Shown here: positions 16,503 to 24,959 of the stretch, one piece after another | How positions within the stretch are numbered: position 1 is the stretch's first letter | How the letters are laid out: each line of letters opens with the position of its first letter | Assembly: GCA_017992765.1 (NCBI GenBank) | Contig: JAGOOA010000020.1 | Coordinates: 1 to 47,072, forward strand | DNA: 47,072 bases | Reading direction: 5' to 3' | From: Syntrophorhabdaceae bacterium | GTDB lineage: Bacteria; Desulfobacterota; Syntrophorhabdia; Syntrophorhabdales; Syntrophorhabdaceae | Notes under the pieces: generated by a model | What the model was told of the DNA's origin: nothing | Database searches by the model: none | The model's input: the letters and a program-made list of their open reading frames with translations, nothing else | Made by a program: the position numbers and the translations under genes

Positions 16503-17270
16503 CTACACCTCTTCAGTTCCAAGATAGGCTTCCCTCACCCTCTTGTCCTCAATGACAAAAGAAGGCTCGCCTTCGGTGATCTTTTCGCCAAAATTAAGCG
16601 CCATGACCCTCGTTGCAACCCTGAAAAGTTCCCGCAGCCTGTGTTCGACCATGATAAGCGTGATGCCTTCGTCCCTCATCTTCTCGATGAGGGGAAGCAT
16701 ACCGGCGATCTCGCTCATGCTCAAGCCCGAAAAGACCTCGTCGCAGAAGATGATCTCAGGCCGCAGCGCCATGCACCGTGCCAGCTCAAGCCTCTTCTGG
16801 TAACCAGTCGGCAAGGTCGAAGAGAGCTTGTAAGGAACGCGCGAATCCCTTTCGAAGCCGATCTCCTCGAGGATATCCACTGCCACGGTATCCCTGTCGC
16901 CATGCTTTCCTCCGCCGCGCCATCCGCCCGTCTTTCTTGCCCTCGGCGACCAAAGCGGGATGATGAGGTTCTTATATGCCGGCAGCGAATAATAGGGCCT
17001 CATGATCTGGAATGTCCTTGCGATCCCCGCGTCGGCGATCTTGTGCGGCTTCCAGCCTGTTATCTCTTTCCCTTTAAAATATACCTTACCGGCAAGCGTA
17101 CTTATAAACCCGGTGATGCAGTTTATAATGGTGGTCTTGCCGGAGCCGTTCGGCCCTATGATGCCGAATACCTCGCCTCTCTGGACATCAAAGCTGACGT
17201 CCATAAGCGCCTTCAGGCCGCCGAATGATTTTGAAATACCTTTTACTGAAAGTATCGGTTCTTCGCTCAT
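16503..17270 (-). CDS. livG: LivG-type branched-chain ABC transporter ATPase
   Basis: 255 aa from ATG 17270, which overlaps the livM stop as ATGA. A GTG at 17282 would add four residues. Walker A is GPNGSGKTT and Walker B EIIFCDEVF. The usual LSGGQ signature reads LPTGYQKRLELAR, the degenerate form common in LivG. The C-terminal REAYLG is the LivG hallmark. Confidence 0.9.
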   Translation of the reverse strand: MSEEPILSVKGISKSFGGLKALMDVSFDVQRGEVFGIIGPNGSGKTTIINCITGFISTLAGKVYFKGKEITGWKPHKIADAGIARTFQIMRPYYSLPAYKNLIIPLWSPRARKTGGWRGGGKHGDRDTVAVDILEEIGFERDSRVPYKLSSTLPTGYQKRLELARCMALRPEIIFCDEVFSGLSMSEIAGMLPLIEKMRDEGITLIMVEHRLRELFRVATRVMALNFGEKITEGEPSFVIEDKRVREAYLGTEEV

Positions 17271-18277
17271 ACCTTCACCCACCGTTCAAACTGGTGATAC
17301 TTTCTCTGCATGAATATCATTAGCCCCTCGCTCTTGAAGACGATGAATCCTGTGAGTATGATGCAATAAATAACGATACGGAACGTCCCGAAGGCCCTCA
17401 GGATCTCTGAAAGCGGCACAAGGATAAAACTTCCTATTAACGCGCCTACGAGCGTGCCTCCGCCCCCGATGACAACAGAGGCAATGGGGATAATGGAAAA
17501 ATCAAGCGCAAAAAGGGAAATACCCGCCCACATGTAAAGGTGCGCCATATAGGCGCCCCCAAAGCAGCCGATCAGCGATGCCACAAAAACAGCAAGGATC
17601 TTCATGCGCGTAACATCGATCCCAGAGGCCCTCACCGACTGGTCGTTGTCCTTCACGCCGCGCAGCACGAGGCCTATATCCTGGTTGACAAATCGCCTCA
17701 TACCGAAAAGAAAACCGATGACTACCAGGATAATTATATAATGCTCAACGTACTGGTTCGCAAAACCATCCACCCCCGTGATCCCGTTCGTACCGCCAAG
17801 GATGTCCAGCGCCTCGATGATACGCGTAAAAAGCAGGGGGTACATGAGCGTCACAATGGCAAAATAAACACCCCTGAGCGGCAAGCACGGTATAAGGCAT
17901 AGCGTACAGAATGCGGCGCCTGTGATGGTGGCGCATGGAATAGCAAGGTATGTAGGAAAGGAAAGATACACATTGTAGATCGCCGAAAAATATCCTCCCA
18001 CACCGGTCAAAAAGGCGCCCCCGAGACAGACAAGCCCCACGTAATTTGCTAGAAAATCAAAAGAAAGGGCAAGAAGGGCATAAACGAACATAATATTTAT
18101 GACCCTCTTCCAGTAAGGCGCGAGCTCAAAAATAAAGGGGAGTGCTATGACACCTACGATAAGAAGAAGCCTTGGGCCCATGAGATATAAGATCTCACGG
18201 TAGGAGGAGATCGCATAGAGACCCTCCGTACGGACCTTGAGTCCTCTGTCGATCCTTTCTTTTCGCATCATTTCCAT
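17267..18277 (-). CDS. livM: LivM-type ABC transporter permease
   Basis: 336 aa with eight to nine hydrophobic segments. It shows the LivM signatures VGLVCLGGAFLTGVGGYFSA, GGTNGITGVDGF and the cytoplasmic loop LRGVKDNDQSVRASGIDVTRMK that docks on the ATPases. It starts 3 bp after the livH stop; of the Met codons in MEMM any could be used. It pairs with LivH to form the channel. Confidence 0.9.
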   Translation of the reverse strand: MEMMRKERIDRGLKVRTEGLYAISSYREILYLMGPRLLLIVGVIALPFIFELAPYWKRVINIMFVYALLALSFDFLANYVGLVCLGGAFLTGVGGYFSAIYNVYLSFPTYLAIPCATITGAAFCTLCLIPCLPLRGVYFAIVTLMYPLLFTRIIEALDILGGTNGITGVDGFANQYVEHYIIILVVIGFLFGMRRFVNQDIGLVLRGVKDNDQSVRASGIDVTRMKILAVFVASLIGCFGGAYMAHLYMWAGISLFALDFSIIPIASVVIGGGGTLVGALIGSFILVPLSEILRAFGTFRIVIYCIILTGFIVFKSEGLMIFMQRKYHQFERWVKV

Positions 18278-18280
18278 AGG

Positions 18281-19150
18281 CTACACCCGTTCCTCAAGTT
18301 CTTTCTGCTTGCCGAATATCCCTGAGGGCTTGACGAGCAGCGTAACAATGATCGCAAGGAGAGCTACGACCATCTGATAATGTGTAGAGATAAAGGCCTC
18401 TGTAAGGATCTGGGCAAAACCGATCACGAAAGAAGCAACGATAGTTCCCCCCCAGCTTCCCAGCCCCCCGATAACGCAGACTGCAATGGCAAAGATCAAC
18501 ACATTGTATCCTGTCTCTACAACGATATTGCCGAGAGGCAGGAGCAGTACTGCTGCAAAACCGGAAAGCGCCGACCCGATAGCAAGGGACACAATAGCGG
18601 TCATGTCGGAATTGATCCCCAGCATCATCGCCGCCCTTTCGTCCTGGGCAATGCCGCGTAAGGCGAGGCCGATCTTCGTGTAACGCGTAAAAACATAGAG
18701 GAAGATGAAGGTTAATATTCCAACGCCCACAATGATAATACGCTGGTAATCGACGCTCACATCAAATAAATTTACTGAGCCCGCTATAAATGTCGGGAGG
18801 GTGAAGGTGCCGCCCCTCAGCCCTCCCCATCTCAACCCTTCCAGGATAGCGAGCCCTATTGCATATGTTGCGATGATCTCCGATATCTCCATCCCCCTGA
18901 TGCGGATCAGTATGAACCTGTAGATCAAGGCCCCCACAACGGCCGTGAGGCCGATGGCGGCAATGATCGCAAAGGGATAAGGAAAACCGGCAAACTTGTT
19001 GATAAACAACCATACGAGATATCCTGATAAGATATAGAGGGCGCCGTGGGCAAAATTCGGCACCCTGCTGATGCTGTATACCAGGGTAAACCCCAGCGAT
19101 ACCAAGGAAAGGGTAATGCTGTTAATGATGCCGTATATGATGATATGCAT
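18281..19150 (-). CDS. livH: LivH-type ABC transporter permease
   Basis: 289 aa with about eight membrane segments. LVSLGFTLVYSISRVPNFAHG is the conserved LivH N terminus, LRGIAQDERAAMMLGIN the ATPase-coupling loop and GGLGSWGGTIVASFVIG a conserved C-terminal helix. AAAGGA precedes the ATG, 16 bp after the binding-protein gene. Confidence 0.9.
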   Translation of the reverse strand: MHIIIYGIINSITLSLVSLGFTLVYSISRVPNFAHGALYILSGYLVWLFINKFAGFPYPFAIIAAIGLTAVVGALIYRFILIRIRGMEISEIIATYAIGLAILEGLRWGGLRGGTFTLPTFIAGSVNLFDVSVDYQRIIIVGVGILTFIFLYVFTRYTKIGLALRGIAQDERAAMMLGINSDMTAIVSLAIGSALSGFAAVLLLPLGNIVVETGYNVLIFAIAVCVIGGLGSWGGTIVASFVIGFAQILTEAFISTHYQMVVALLAIIVTLLVKPSGIFGKQKELEERV

Positions 19151-19166
19151 ACCTGTCCTTTTCCTT

Positions 19167-20426
19167 TTATTTCATCCAAGGCGGCAGCAGCACTTTCCCT
19201 GCAGCGGCCTTAGGCGGAAACACCTGCACCCTGTTTCCCTGCTGCCATTGAATAATGCCGGTGACAGCGCCCTCTTTCGGATCCAGCGAGGGAATGATCT
19301 GGTGCGATTTCTTGTCAAAGCGCATTCTGCCGTATACGCCCATGATGTCGCTGTTCTCGAGGCCCTTGATGACCGCGTCTGAATCCGTGGACCCGGCCTT
19401 TTCGATGGCGTCTTTCAACTGGTAGACAGCCATATAGCTTGACGATGTGCCATAGCCCTCAGGCTCCAGGCCCCATTTCTTTTTATAGGCATCGGAAAAT
19501 TTCATCGTCCACGGCGTTATCTTTGCCGGCGCATTTCCGCCGTTGACAAGGTTGACGATCAGATATTCGCCGCGGCCCGCCGAGGCCTTCCAGAAACCCG
19601 GCTGCTCCGCTGCACACACAAACCCGACGGGAAGCGATTTCAGCTTCATATCGCTCCACTGTTTCAGGAGCACCGCGCTCTCGGGCATATCCATCCAGAT
19701 GAAAAGTATCTGGGCGCCGAACTTTCCGGAATCGTTAAGCCCGACGGAGTAGTCCGTTGTCCCTGTGGGATATATCTTCGTGTCAGAGACCTTCCATCCC
19801 TTGGCTGTAAGCCCCTTCTTCATTGCCTCTCCGCCCGCCCTCGCGTGCGCCACGTCCTGCACCATGACGGCGGCCTTGTCAAAACCGTGGGACTTCCTCA
19901 GGTCTTCGAGCATGGTGATGAACTCGTTCATCATTACGCCCACGTGGCTCGTGTTCCTGAAGCAGTATTTGTATTTATCATAATTATCCGCAATCTTTTT
20001 CTGATAGGCTGGCGTAAGAACGCCTGTCGTCAGGATGCTTATCTTCTTATATTTGTTGAGCAGGTCCATGGCAGCGAGCGCAGCCTCTGAACGGACTGGG
20101 CCCCCGATTATGAAATCCGCTTTCTTCTCGAGAATAAGCTTTTCAAGCCCGAGCAATGCCTCGCTGACAGGAACGCCGGGCTCAAGGTCTCTCGTATCGA
20201 TGACCTCTACGGCAAAAGGCCTCTTTTTGCCTTTGACGTTCACGCCGCCTGCCTTGTTGATCTCTTCCACCGCAAGCTTTATCCCTCTCTCGGCATCCCA
20301 GCCATAGAGGAAAGCGGTGGCAAGCGGAGCCCCGATCACGATCGGCTTCTCAGCGGCAACGGACGGCAGAGGAACCGCAAAAGCAATGAACATTAAAATT
20401 GTTATAAAAAAGACCAATCTTCTCAT
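19167..20426 (-). CDS. livK: LivK-type periplasmic substrate-binding protein
   Basis: 419 aa with a signal peptide ending near PSVAA at residue 25. The type I periplasmic binding fold shows IVIGAPLATAFLYGWDAERGIKLAVEEINKAGGVNVKGKKR and the later FIIGGPVRSEAALAAMDLL. It captures the ligand for the LivFGHM importer. The ligand is not readable; co-transcription with an acyl-CoA synthetase suggests a carboxylic acid. It is the first gene of the operon, after a GAGGGGG ribosome site. Confidence 0.87.
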   Translation of the reverse strand: MRRLVFFITILMFIAFAVPLPSVAAEKPIVIGAPLATAFLYGWDAERGIKLAVEEINKAGGVNVKGKKRPFAVEVIDTRDLEPGVPVSEALLGLEKLILEKKADFIIGGPVRSEAALAAMDLLNKYKKISILTTGVLTPAYQKKIADNYDKYKYCFRNTSHVGVMMNEFITMLEDLRKSHGFDKAAVMVQDVAHARAGGEAMKKGLTAKGWKVSDTKIYPTGTTDYSVGLNDSGKFGAQILFIWMDMPESAVLLKQWSDMKLKSLPVGFVCAAEQPGFWKASAGRGEYLIVNLVNGGNAPAKITPWTMKFSDAYKKKWGLEPEGYGTSSSYMAVYQLKDAIEKAGSTDSDAVIKGLENSDIMGVYGRMRFDKKSHQIIPSLDPKEGAVTGIIQWQQGNRVQVFPPKAAAGKVLLPPWMK

Positions 20427-20459
20427 AATAACCCCCTCGTTTTTTGATTTGTACCCCTA

Positions 20460-20495
20460 TCACTCAGTGATGTGCCATTGGTGTAACCATATGGT
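20460..20495 (-). promoter_or_regulatory. Two palindromes upstream of the liv/acyl-CoA synthetase operon
   Basis: TCACTCAGTGA (20460-20470) and ACCATATGGT (20486-20495) are short perfect palindromes 34 to 69 bases upstream of the livK start. They are candidate operator sites; the cognate regulator is unknown. Confidence 0.4.
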
Positions 20496-20664
20496 AAGCA
20501 ATAATTATGCCGAAGAGTGTTTTACGCAGTATATTAAATTATTTCAATTAGTTAATAAAATAGAACGATCGTATGTCGCACTGTCTCTGTATTATTCTTT
20601 CATTATTTGAAATTTATTTTCAATTTACGGTCCATCGTACAGGAAGAACCGGCAGGCGTAATTT

Positions 20665-20841
20665 TTATTTATTGGTTTTTACCGTATGCTGCGGGGCTTT
20701 GGACTGGCCTATCTTCCTGATCTCTTTTTTCAGGAAACCCTCTGATACCTTCAACATTTCACTGGCTTTCTTCAAGTCCCAGTTCGTCTGGTTAAGGACC
20801 TGAAGCACATGCTCGTTCCTTATCTGCCGCAGGGTTTTCAT
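20665..20841 (-). CDS. Stand-alone Fis-type HTH mini-protein
   Basis: 58 aa from ATG 20841. A Fis-family helix-turn-helix covers residues 7-42: EHVLQVLNQTNWDLKKASEMLKVSEGFLKKEI. The pattern matches the C-terminal DNA-binding domain of NtrC-type regulators, including the one encoded 56 bp upstream on the same strand. It lacks receiver and AAA+ domains. It could compete for, or help bind, the same DNA sites. Confidence 0.65.
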   Translation of the reverse strand: MKTLRQIRNEHVLQVLNQTNWDLKKASEMLKVSEGFLKKEIRKIGQSKAPQHTVKTNK

Positions 20842-20897
20842 AATTACAGATAAGATATACTGCAATTAAGATGCCAGCGCAGGATAAGGGGCATCCC

Positions 20898-22268
20898 TTA
20901 TGGTGAATAAGGGTGTATGGAGATGCCGTATTCCTTGAGCTTCTGCCGCAGCGTGGGACGTGATATCCCGAGAAGCTTGCAGGAATTTCCGAGGTGCCAG
21001 CGGGCGTGGCTTAGCACCTTCAGGATGTGTTCCTTTTCGATCTCCTGGAGGCTTAATATATTCAGAGCGCCCTTTCCCGCTGCCGCCTTGTCTTCCCTGC
21101 CAAGCAACGGAGAGATAAATTCATCGAGGATAACCTCGCCCTGCGTGGTGATCGCCGCACGGGTAAGGATGTTCTCAAGCTCCCTTACGTTGCCCGGCCA
21201 GTCATAATTCATAAGCCTGTGCACGGCCTTCTCTTCAACCCTTTTGATGCTCCGGTGCAGTTCTGCATTGATCTTCCTGATTATATATTCAATAAGAAGC
21301 GGGATGTCGGATCTCCTCTCTCTTAAAGGGGGGACATCGATGGCCGCTACGCTGAGCCTGTAATAAAGGTCTTCCCTGAAGCTTCCGTTCTTGACCATCT
21401 CTTTCAGGTCCTTGTTCGTCGCCGCGATGACCCTCGCATTCGATTTAAGGTTTTTTTCGCCGCCCACGTGCTCAAATTCCTTCTCCTGGAGGAACCGCAG
21501 CAATTTCGCCTGCAGCTCGAAGGGTATCTCGCTTACCTCATCGAGGAATATCGTCCCGTCGCCTGCAAGCTCGAATTTTCCTTTCTTCGAAGCTATGGCC
21601 CCGGTAAAGGAACCTTTCTCATGTCCGAAAAGCTCGCTTTCAAGCAGCGTTCCCACAATGGCAGAGCAGTTGATGGCGAGGAGGGGCTGGTCCTTGTAAG
21701 GGCTGTGGTAGTGGATGGCCCGCGCGATAAGCTCTTTCCCCGTGCCGGTCTCTCCCTGGATCAGGACTGTGACCATATTTTCCGAAAGCAGCCCTATGGA
21801 TTTGAATATCTCCTTCATGGTCCTGCTCTTCCCGATTATCTTTCCCTTCTCGTACATAGACGACGGGTCAAGCGAGATCGCGTCGGCGCCGCGCCTTAAG
21901 CTTCCGACCTTTAATGCCCTGTCTATGGCCTTTTCCAGTTCCTCGATATCGATAGGCTTCGGGATGTATTCGCAGGCGCCGAGCTTCATTGCCGTGATCG
22001 TCGTCTCCATGTCGTGGAACGCGGTAATGATGATGATATTTTTCTCGCTGTGCCTCTGCTTCAGCTCCTGCAGGACATCAAGGCCATTTTTGTCCGGCAG
22101 GCGGATATCGAGGATCACTATATCGGGGCTGAACGAGGCGTTCTTCTTTATCCCCTCGGCCGCGGAAAGCGCGCAGCACACATCGTAGCCCTTCTCGCTC
22201 AGAAACATCTCAAGCGATTCGAGGAGGGATTGTTCGTCATCGATGATAAGTATCTTCTTTTTTCTCAT
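20898..22268 (-). CDS. NtrC-family sigma54-dependent response regulator
   Basis: 456 aa. A receiver domain (1-120) has the acidic pair IDDE and phospho-Asp in DIVILDIRLPD, with KP at the end of the domain. The AAA+ domain (about 145-375) has Walker A GETGTGKE, the sigma54-contact loop GSFTGA (usual form GAFTGA) and Walker B GTIFLDEVSE. A Fis HTH ends the protein (ARWHLGNSCKLLGISRPTLRQKLKEYG). It activates sigma54 promoters on phosphorylation by the kinase encoded just upstream, whose stop it overlaps by ATGA. Confidence 0.93.
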   Translation of the reverse strand: MRKKKILIIDDEQSLLESLEMFLSEKGYDVCCALSAAEGIKKNASFSPDIVILDIRLPDKNGLDVLQELKQRHSEKNIIIITAFHDMETTITAMKLGACEYIPKPIDIEELEKAIDRALKVGSLRRGADAISLDPSSMYEKGKIIGKSRTMKEIFKSIGLLSENMVTVLIQGETGTGKELIARAIHYHSPYKDQPLLAINCSAIVGTLLESELFGHEKGSFTGAIASKKGKFELAGDGTIFLDEVSEIPFELQAKLLRFLQEKEFEHVGGEKNLKSNARVIAATNKDLKEMVKNGSFREDLYYRLSVAAIDVPPLRERRSDIPLLIEYIIRKINAELHRSIKRVEEKAVHRLMNYDWPGNVRELENILTRAAITTQGEVILDEFISPLLGREDKAAAGKGALNILSLQEIEKEHILKVLSHARWHLGNSCKLLGISRPTLRQKLKEYGISIHPYSP

Positions 22269-23779
22269 GCCGTTTTCCTGGCCGGTATTGTGAGGTACAC
22301 ATGTGTACCCTGGGGCTTTCTCAGCACCGTATGCACGGTCCCCCCGTGCGCCTCCATTATCTTCTTTACGTTGGAAAGCCCGAGCCCGGTCCCTTTTTTC
22401 TTGTTGCTGAAAAATGGGTCGAAGATGTAAGGCAGGTCATCCGGGCTTATGCCGGGGCCATTATCAAGGATCTCTATCTGTATCGTCCCTTTGTCTTTTG
22501 CTTCCTGTTTGGTGATAATGATGATCTCGCCGCCTGTCTGCAGCGCCTCGACAGAATTGAGGATCACATTGATTATCGCCTGCTCTACCCTGTCATGGTC
22601 CAGAAGGATGCCGGGGATATCTTTCCCGTATCTCTTTTTCACGCGTATGCCCTTTTCTTTCATCCTCACATCCACGATCTCAAGGCATGAATCGATAATG
22701 CCATGAATGGAGACGGGGTCGAGGTTGATCCTTATGGGTTTCGCAAAGTTGAGCATCTCGTCGAGGATCCTTTCGAGCCTTGACGTTTCGCTGAAGATGA
22801 TCTCCATGCGCCTCTTGTCGTTGCCGTTAAATTCCGTATTCTTAAGGATTATCTGGCTGTTCATCTTTACCGACGACAGGGGGTTCCTTATCTCGTGCGC
22901 CAGGGACGTGGTGAGCTTCCCGATATGGGCAAGGCGCTCGGATTCCCTGATCCTCCGTTCGGTCTCCATCCGTTCCGTAATATCACGGCAGATCCCCGCT
23001 ACCGCTTCTTTGCCCTGGTATATGATGCGTTTTACCTTGTTCTCTGTGGGGAAATGGCTTCCATTCTTGTGTCGCCGGTAATACATATAAAGGTCCCTCG
23101 CGTCCTCCCCGATCATCCTCTGCTCGTAGAGCCTCTTCACCGCATGCAGGTACTTTGGCGCCAAAAGGTCCGTGTACGGCTTCCCGATGATCTCCTGCAG
23201 GGTATACCCGTGGAGGTCGCAGAAGGCCTGGTTTGCGAAGACAATGTTCCCGTCCTGGTTCACAAAATAACCGTCGTTGATCTCCTCGACAAGGACGCGG
23301 TACTTCGCCTCTGATTCCCCAAGCTCTTTCGTCCTTTCCTCCACTTCCTGCTCAAGGTTCTGTGCGTGGTTCCTTATCTGTTTTTCATGGAGAGACTGAA
23401 AGAAGTCGCTGAATTTCGTGATCGTGTAGAAGAGGCATCCGTTCAGCTTCTCCATGGCGCGGAGAAGCTCATCTCCCTTTAGCTCCTTTACCATGACCGG
23501 GAAAAGCGTGGTCCTGTAAAGCTCGTATGCGTGCTGCACCTCTGAGAGTGCAAACCCGCCCCTAAGGCGGATCTGTGAGATCCAGTGAATATGGCAGTCT
23601 ATCTTTGAAAAATCATTATCGATAAGGACCGCGCAGCTTGCATCATACGCCGCGGCGACGGTAATGTAAAGTTCATCCCGCGACCGCCTGCTGTAGCGGC
23701 GGCTCACTGCCAGAAGGCGATCGATCCATTCCTCGATGATCCGGTCGCGGTACTTTTTCAGGACCTCAGCGGTATCCAC
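22265..23779 (-). CDS. PAS-domain sensor histidine kinase with RsbR-like N terminus
   Basis: 504 aa, no membrane segments. Residues 1-140 form a helical RsbRD-like sensor region. A coiled coil (QNLEQEVEERTKELGESEAKY) leads to a PAS domain (about 165-280, FANQAFCDLHGYTLQEIIGKPY). The kinase core follows: H-box SLAHEIRNPLSSVK with phospho-His, N-box NVILNSVEAL and G-boxes DNGPGI and GTGLGLSNVKKI. It is cytoplasmic and probably senses a soluble ligand or redox state. The start is GTG with a weak ribosome site. Confidence 0.9.
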   Translation of the reverse strand: MDTAEVLKKYRDRIIEEWIDRLLAVSRRYSRRSRDELYITVAAAYDASCAVLIDNDFSKIDCHIHWISQIRLRGGFALSEVQHAYELYRTTLFPVMVKELKGDELLRAMEKLNGCLFYTITKFSDFFQSLHEKQIRNHAQNLEQEVEERTKELGESEAKYRVLVEEINDGYFVNQDGNIVFANQAFCDLHGYTLQEIIGKPYTDLLAPKYLHAVKRLYEQRMIGEDARDLYMYYRRHKNGSHFPTENKVKRIIYQGKEAVAGICRDITERMETERRIRESERLAHIGKLTTSLAHEIRNPLSSVKMNSQIILKNTEFNGNDKRRMEIIFSETSRLERILDEMLNFAKPIRINLDPVSIHGIIDSCLEIVDVRMKEKGIRVKKRYGKDIPGILLDHDRVEQAIINVILNSVEALQTGGEIIIITKQEAKDKGTIQIEILDNGPGISPDDLPYIFDPFFSNKKKGTGLGLSNVKKIMEAHGGTVHTVLRKPQGTHVYLTIPARKTA

Positions 23780-23848
23780 AACGTTAGATTTTATCCTGTT
23801 ACCGCTCCCGCGGTCAAGTAGTAACCCCGAATATTCCTTGTCATAAAC

Positions 23849-23992
23849 AATATCTAAATCCTAATATCGAAATCCTAAACAATATCAAATGTTCAAAACA
23901 GGTGCTCTGCAACATGCTTCGATATTGGAACATTTGATATTGTTTAGGATTTAGAAATTCGTGCTTCGGATTTACTATCAGCTATGAGCTGC
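23849..23992. repeat. Family B repeat with perfect 25-bp inverted arms
   Basis: Bases 23870-23894 and 23928-23952 are exact reverse complements (left arm AAATCCTAAACAATATC...), around a 33-nt loop. The outer parts are imperfectly paired. The copy ends in family C words (CTATCAGCTATGAGCTG) beside the amidohydrolase stop. Confidence 0.8.
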
Positions 23993-24002
23993 CTTTCGTC
24001 GA

Positions 24003-24830
24003 TCATCCTATCCCCAGGACGGCCTCCGCGTTCCTCCAGAGGATCTTCTCCTTTGCGTCGTCTGATATTTCCAGTTTGTATACCCTTTCTATCTGCTGCC
24101 TGATATCGGCCACGCCAGGCCAGTCGCTCCCGAATATGAACCGATCCTGGTACCTGTCGAAGTTGGGAAAATACCTGAGGAGCTTCCTGACCGGTATGCC
24201 GGCTATTCCCACATACATGTTCCTGTGCCTCGTGATGAGCCAGCTCGCACGGTCGTACCAGAAAGACCTGCCGCCGTGCTCCATGACGATCGCAAGATCG
24301 GGGAACGCGTCCGCCACATCATCGAGCAGCAAGGGGTCGGCATATTTTATCCGCGACCTCTTGAAGGACGATATGCCTGTGTGGAACATAACGGGGACAT
24401 TTGCGGATTGCGCCGCTTCATAGAACGGAAAAAGCTTCTCATCGTTTGGATAAAAATGCGCATAGGAGGGAATAAGCTTAAAGCCCTTCATACCGAGGTT
24501 CTTCAGCGCGTTCTCGGCCTGCGCACCGTAAGGCGTCTCGTCATAGAGGCATATAGACCCGAAAGGGATCAGCTCTCTACGGCCCCTGCAGAACTCTGCC
24601 GTGTACTCATTGGTCACAACGCCGGATGTCACCGGGTTATATTCGGCGAGCATGACGGTCCTGTCGACGCCCTGGGATTGAAAAAAAGAGATCACCGCTT
24701 CCGGCGTGATGTTCTTTCCAAACCTTTCGATGTATAAGGGGTTGTGTTCCTCGAAGAATTCCGTCACCCATGGGGTCCAGTTCTCAACTGTACCGATGTG
24801 TGCATGAAAATCAATAACCTTGCTCAGCAT
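24003..24830 (-). CDS. Metal-dependent amidohydrolase (amidohydrolase_2/ACMSD-like)
   Basis: 275 aa of the TIM-barrel family that includes ACMSD and gamma-resorcylate decarboxylase. Metal ligands are visible as IDFHAHIG (residues 6-13), MFHTGIS, MEHGGRS and the catalytic aspartate in FGSDWPG near the C terminus. Members are hydrolases or non-oxidative decarboxylases, often of aromatic or cyclic acids. It follows the bamF terminator by 72 bp on the same strand, so it probably has its own promoter but may belong to the same pathway. Confidence 0.8.
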   Translation of the reverse strand: MLSKVIDFHAHIGTVENWTPWVTEFFEEHNPLYIERFGKNITPEAVISFFQSQGVDRTVMLAEYNPVTSGVVTNEYTAEFCRGRRELIPFGSICLYDETPYGAQAENALKNLGMKGFKLIPSYAHFYPNDEKLFPFYEAAQSANVPVMFHTGISSFKRSRIKYADPLLLDDVADAFPDLAIVMEHGGRSFWYDRASWLITRHRNMYVGIAGIPVRKLLRYFPNFDRYQDRFIFGSDWPGVADIRQQIERVYKLEISDDAKEKILWRNAEAVLGIG

Positions 24831-24901
24831 AGCGGGAGTATTCTACCACGGCTGCCCGGGAAAGCAAAGAGAGAAGCGCCTCCGGTCAGTGATACATACA
24901 T

Positions 24902-24930
24902 AAAAAAAGGCCCCGTATCGCTACGGGGCC
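24902..24930 (-). terminator. Rho-independent terminator of the bam operon
   Basis: A perfect 9-bp stem, GGCCCCGTA/TACGGGGCC, with a 4-nt loop is followed on the minus strand by seven T residues. It lies 30 bp beyond the bamF stop codon. Confidence 0.92.
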
Positions 24931-24959
24931 CCTGTCTTCAACGATATGATCCTATCGGT

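Noticed and set aside
20440-20480. Sigma54 promoter before livK
   Set aside because: A TGGCAC box is present on the minus strand, but the required GC of the -12 element is missing at the correct distance.
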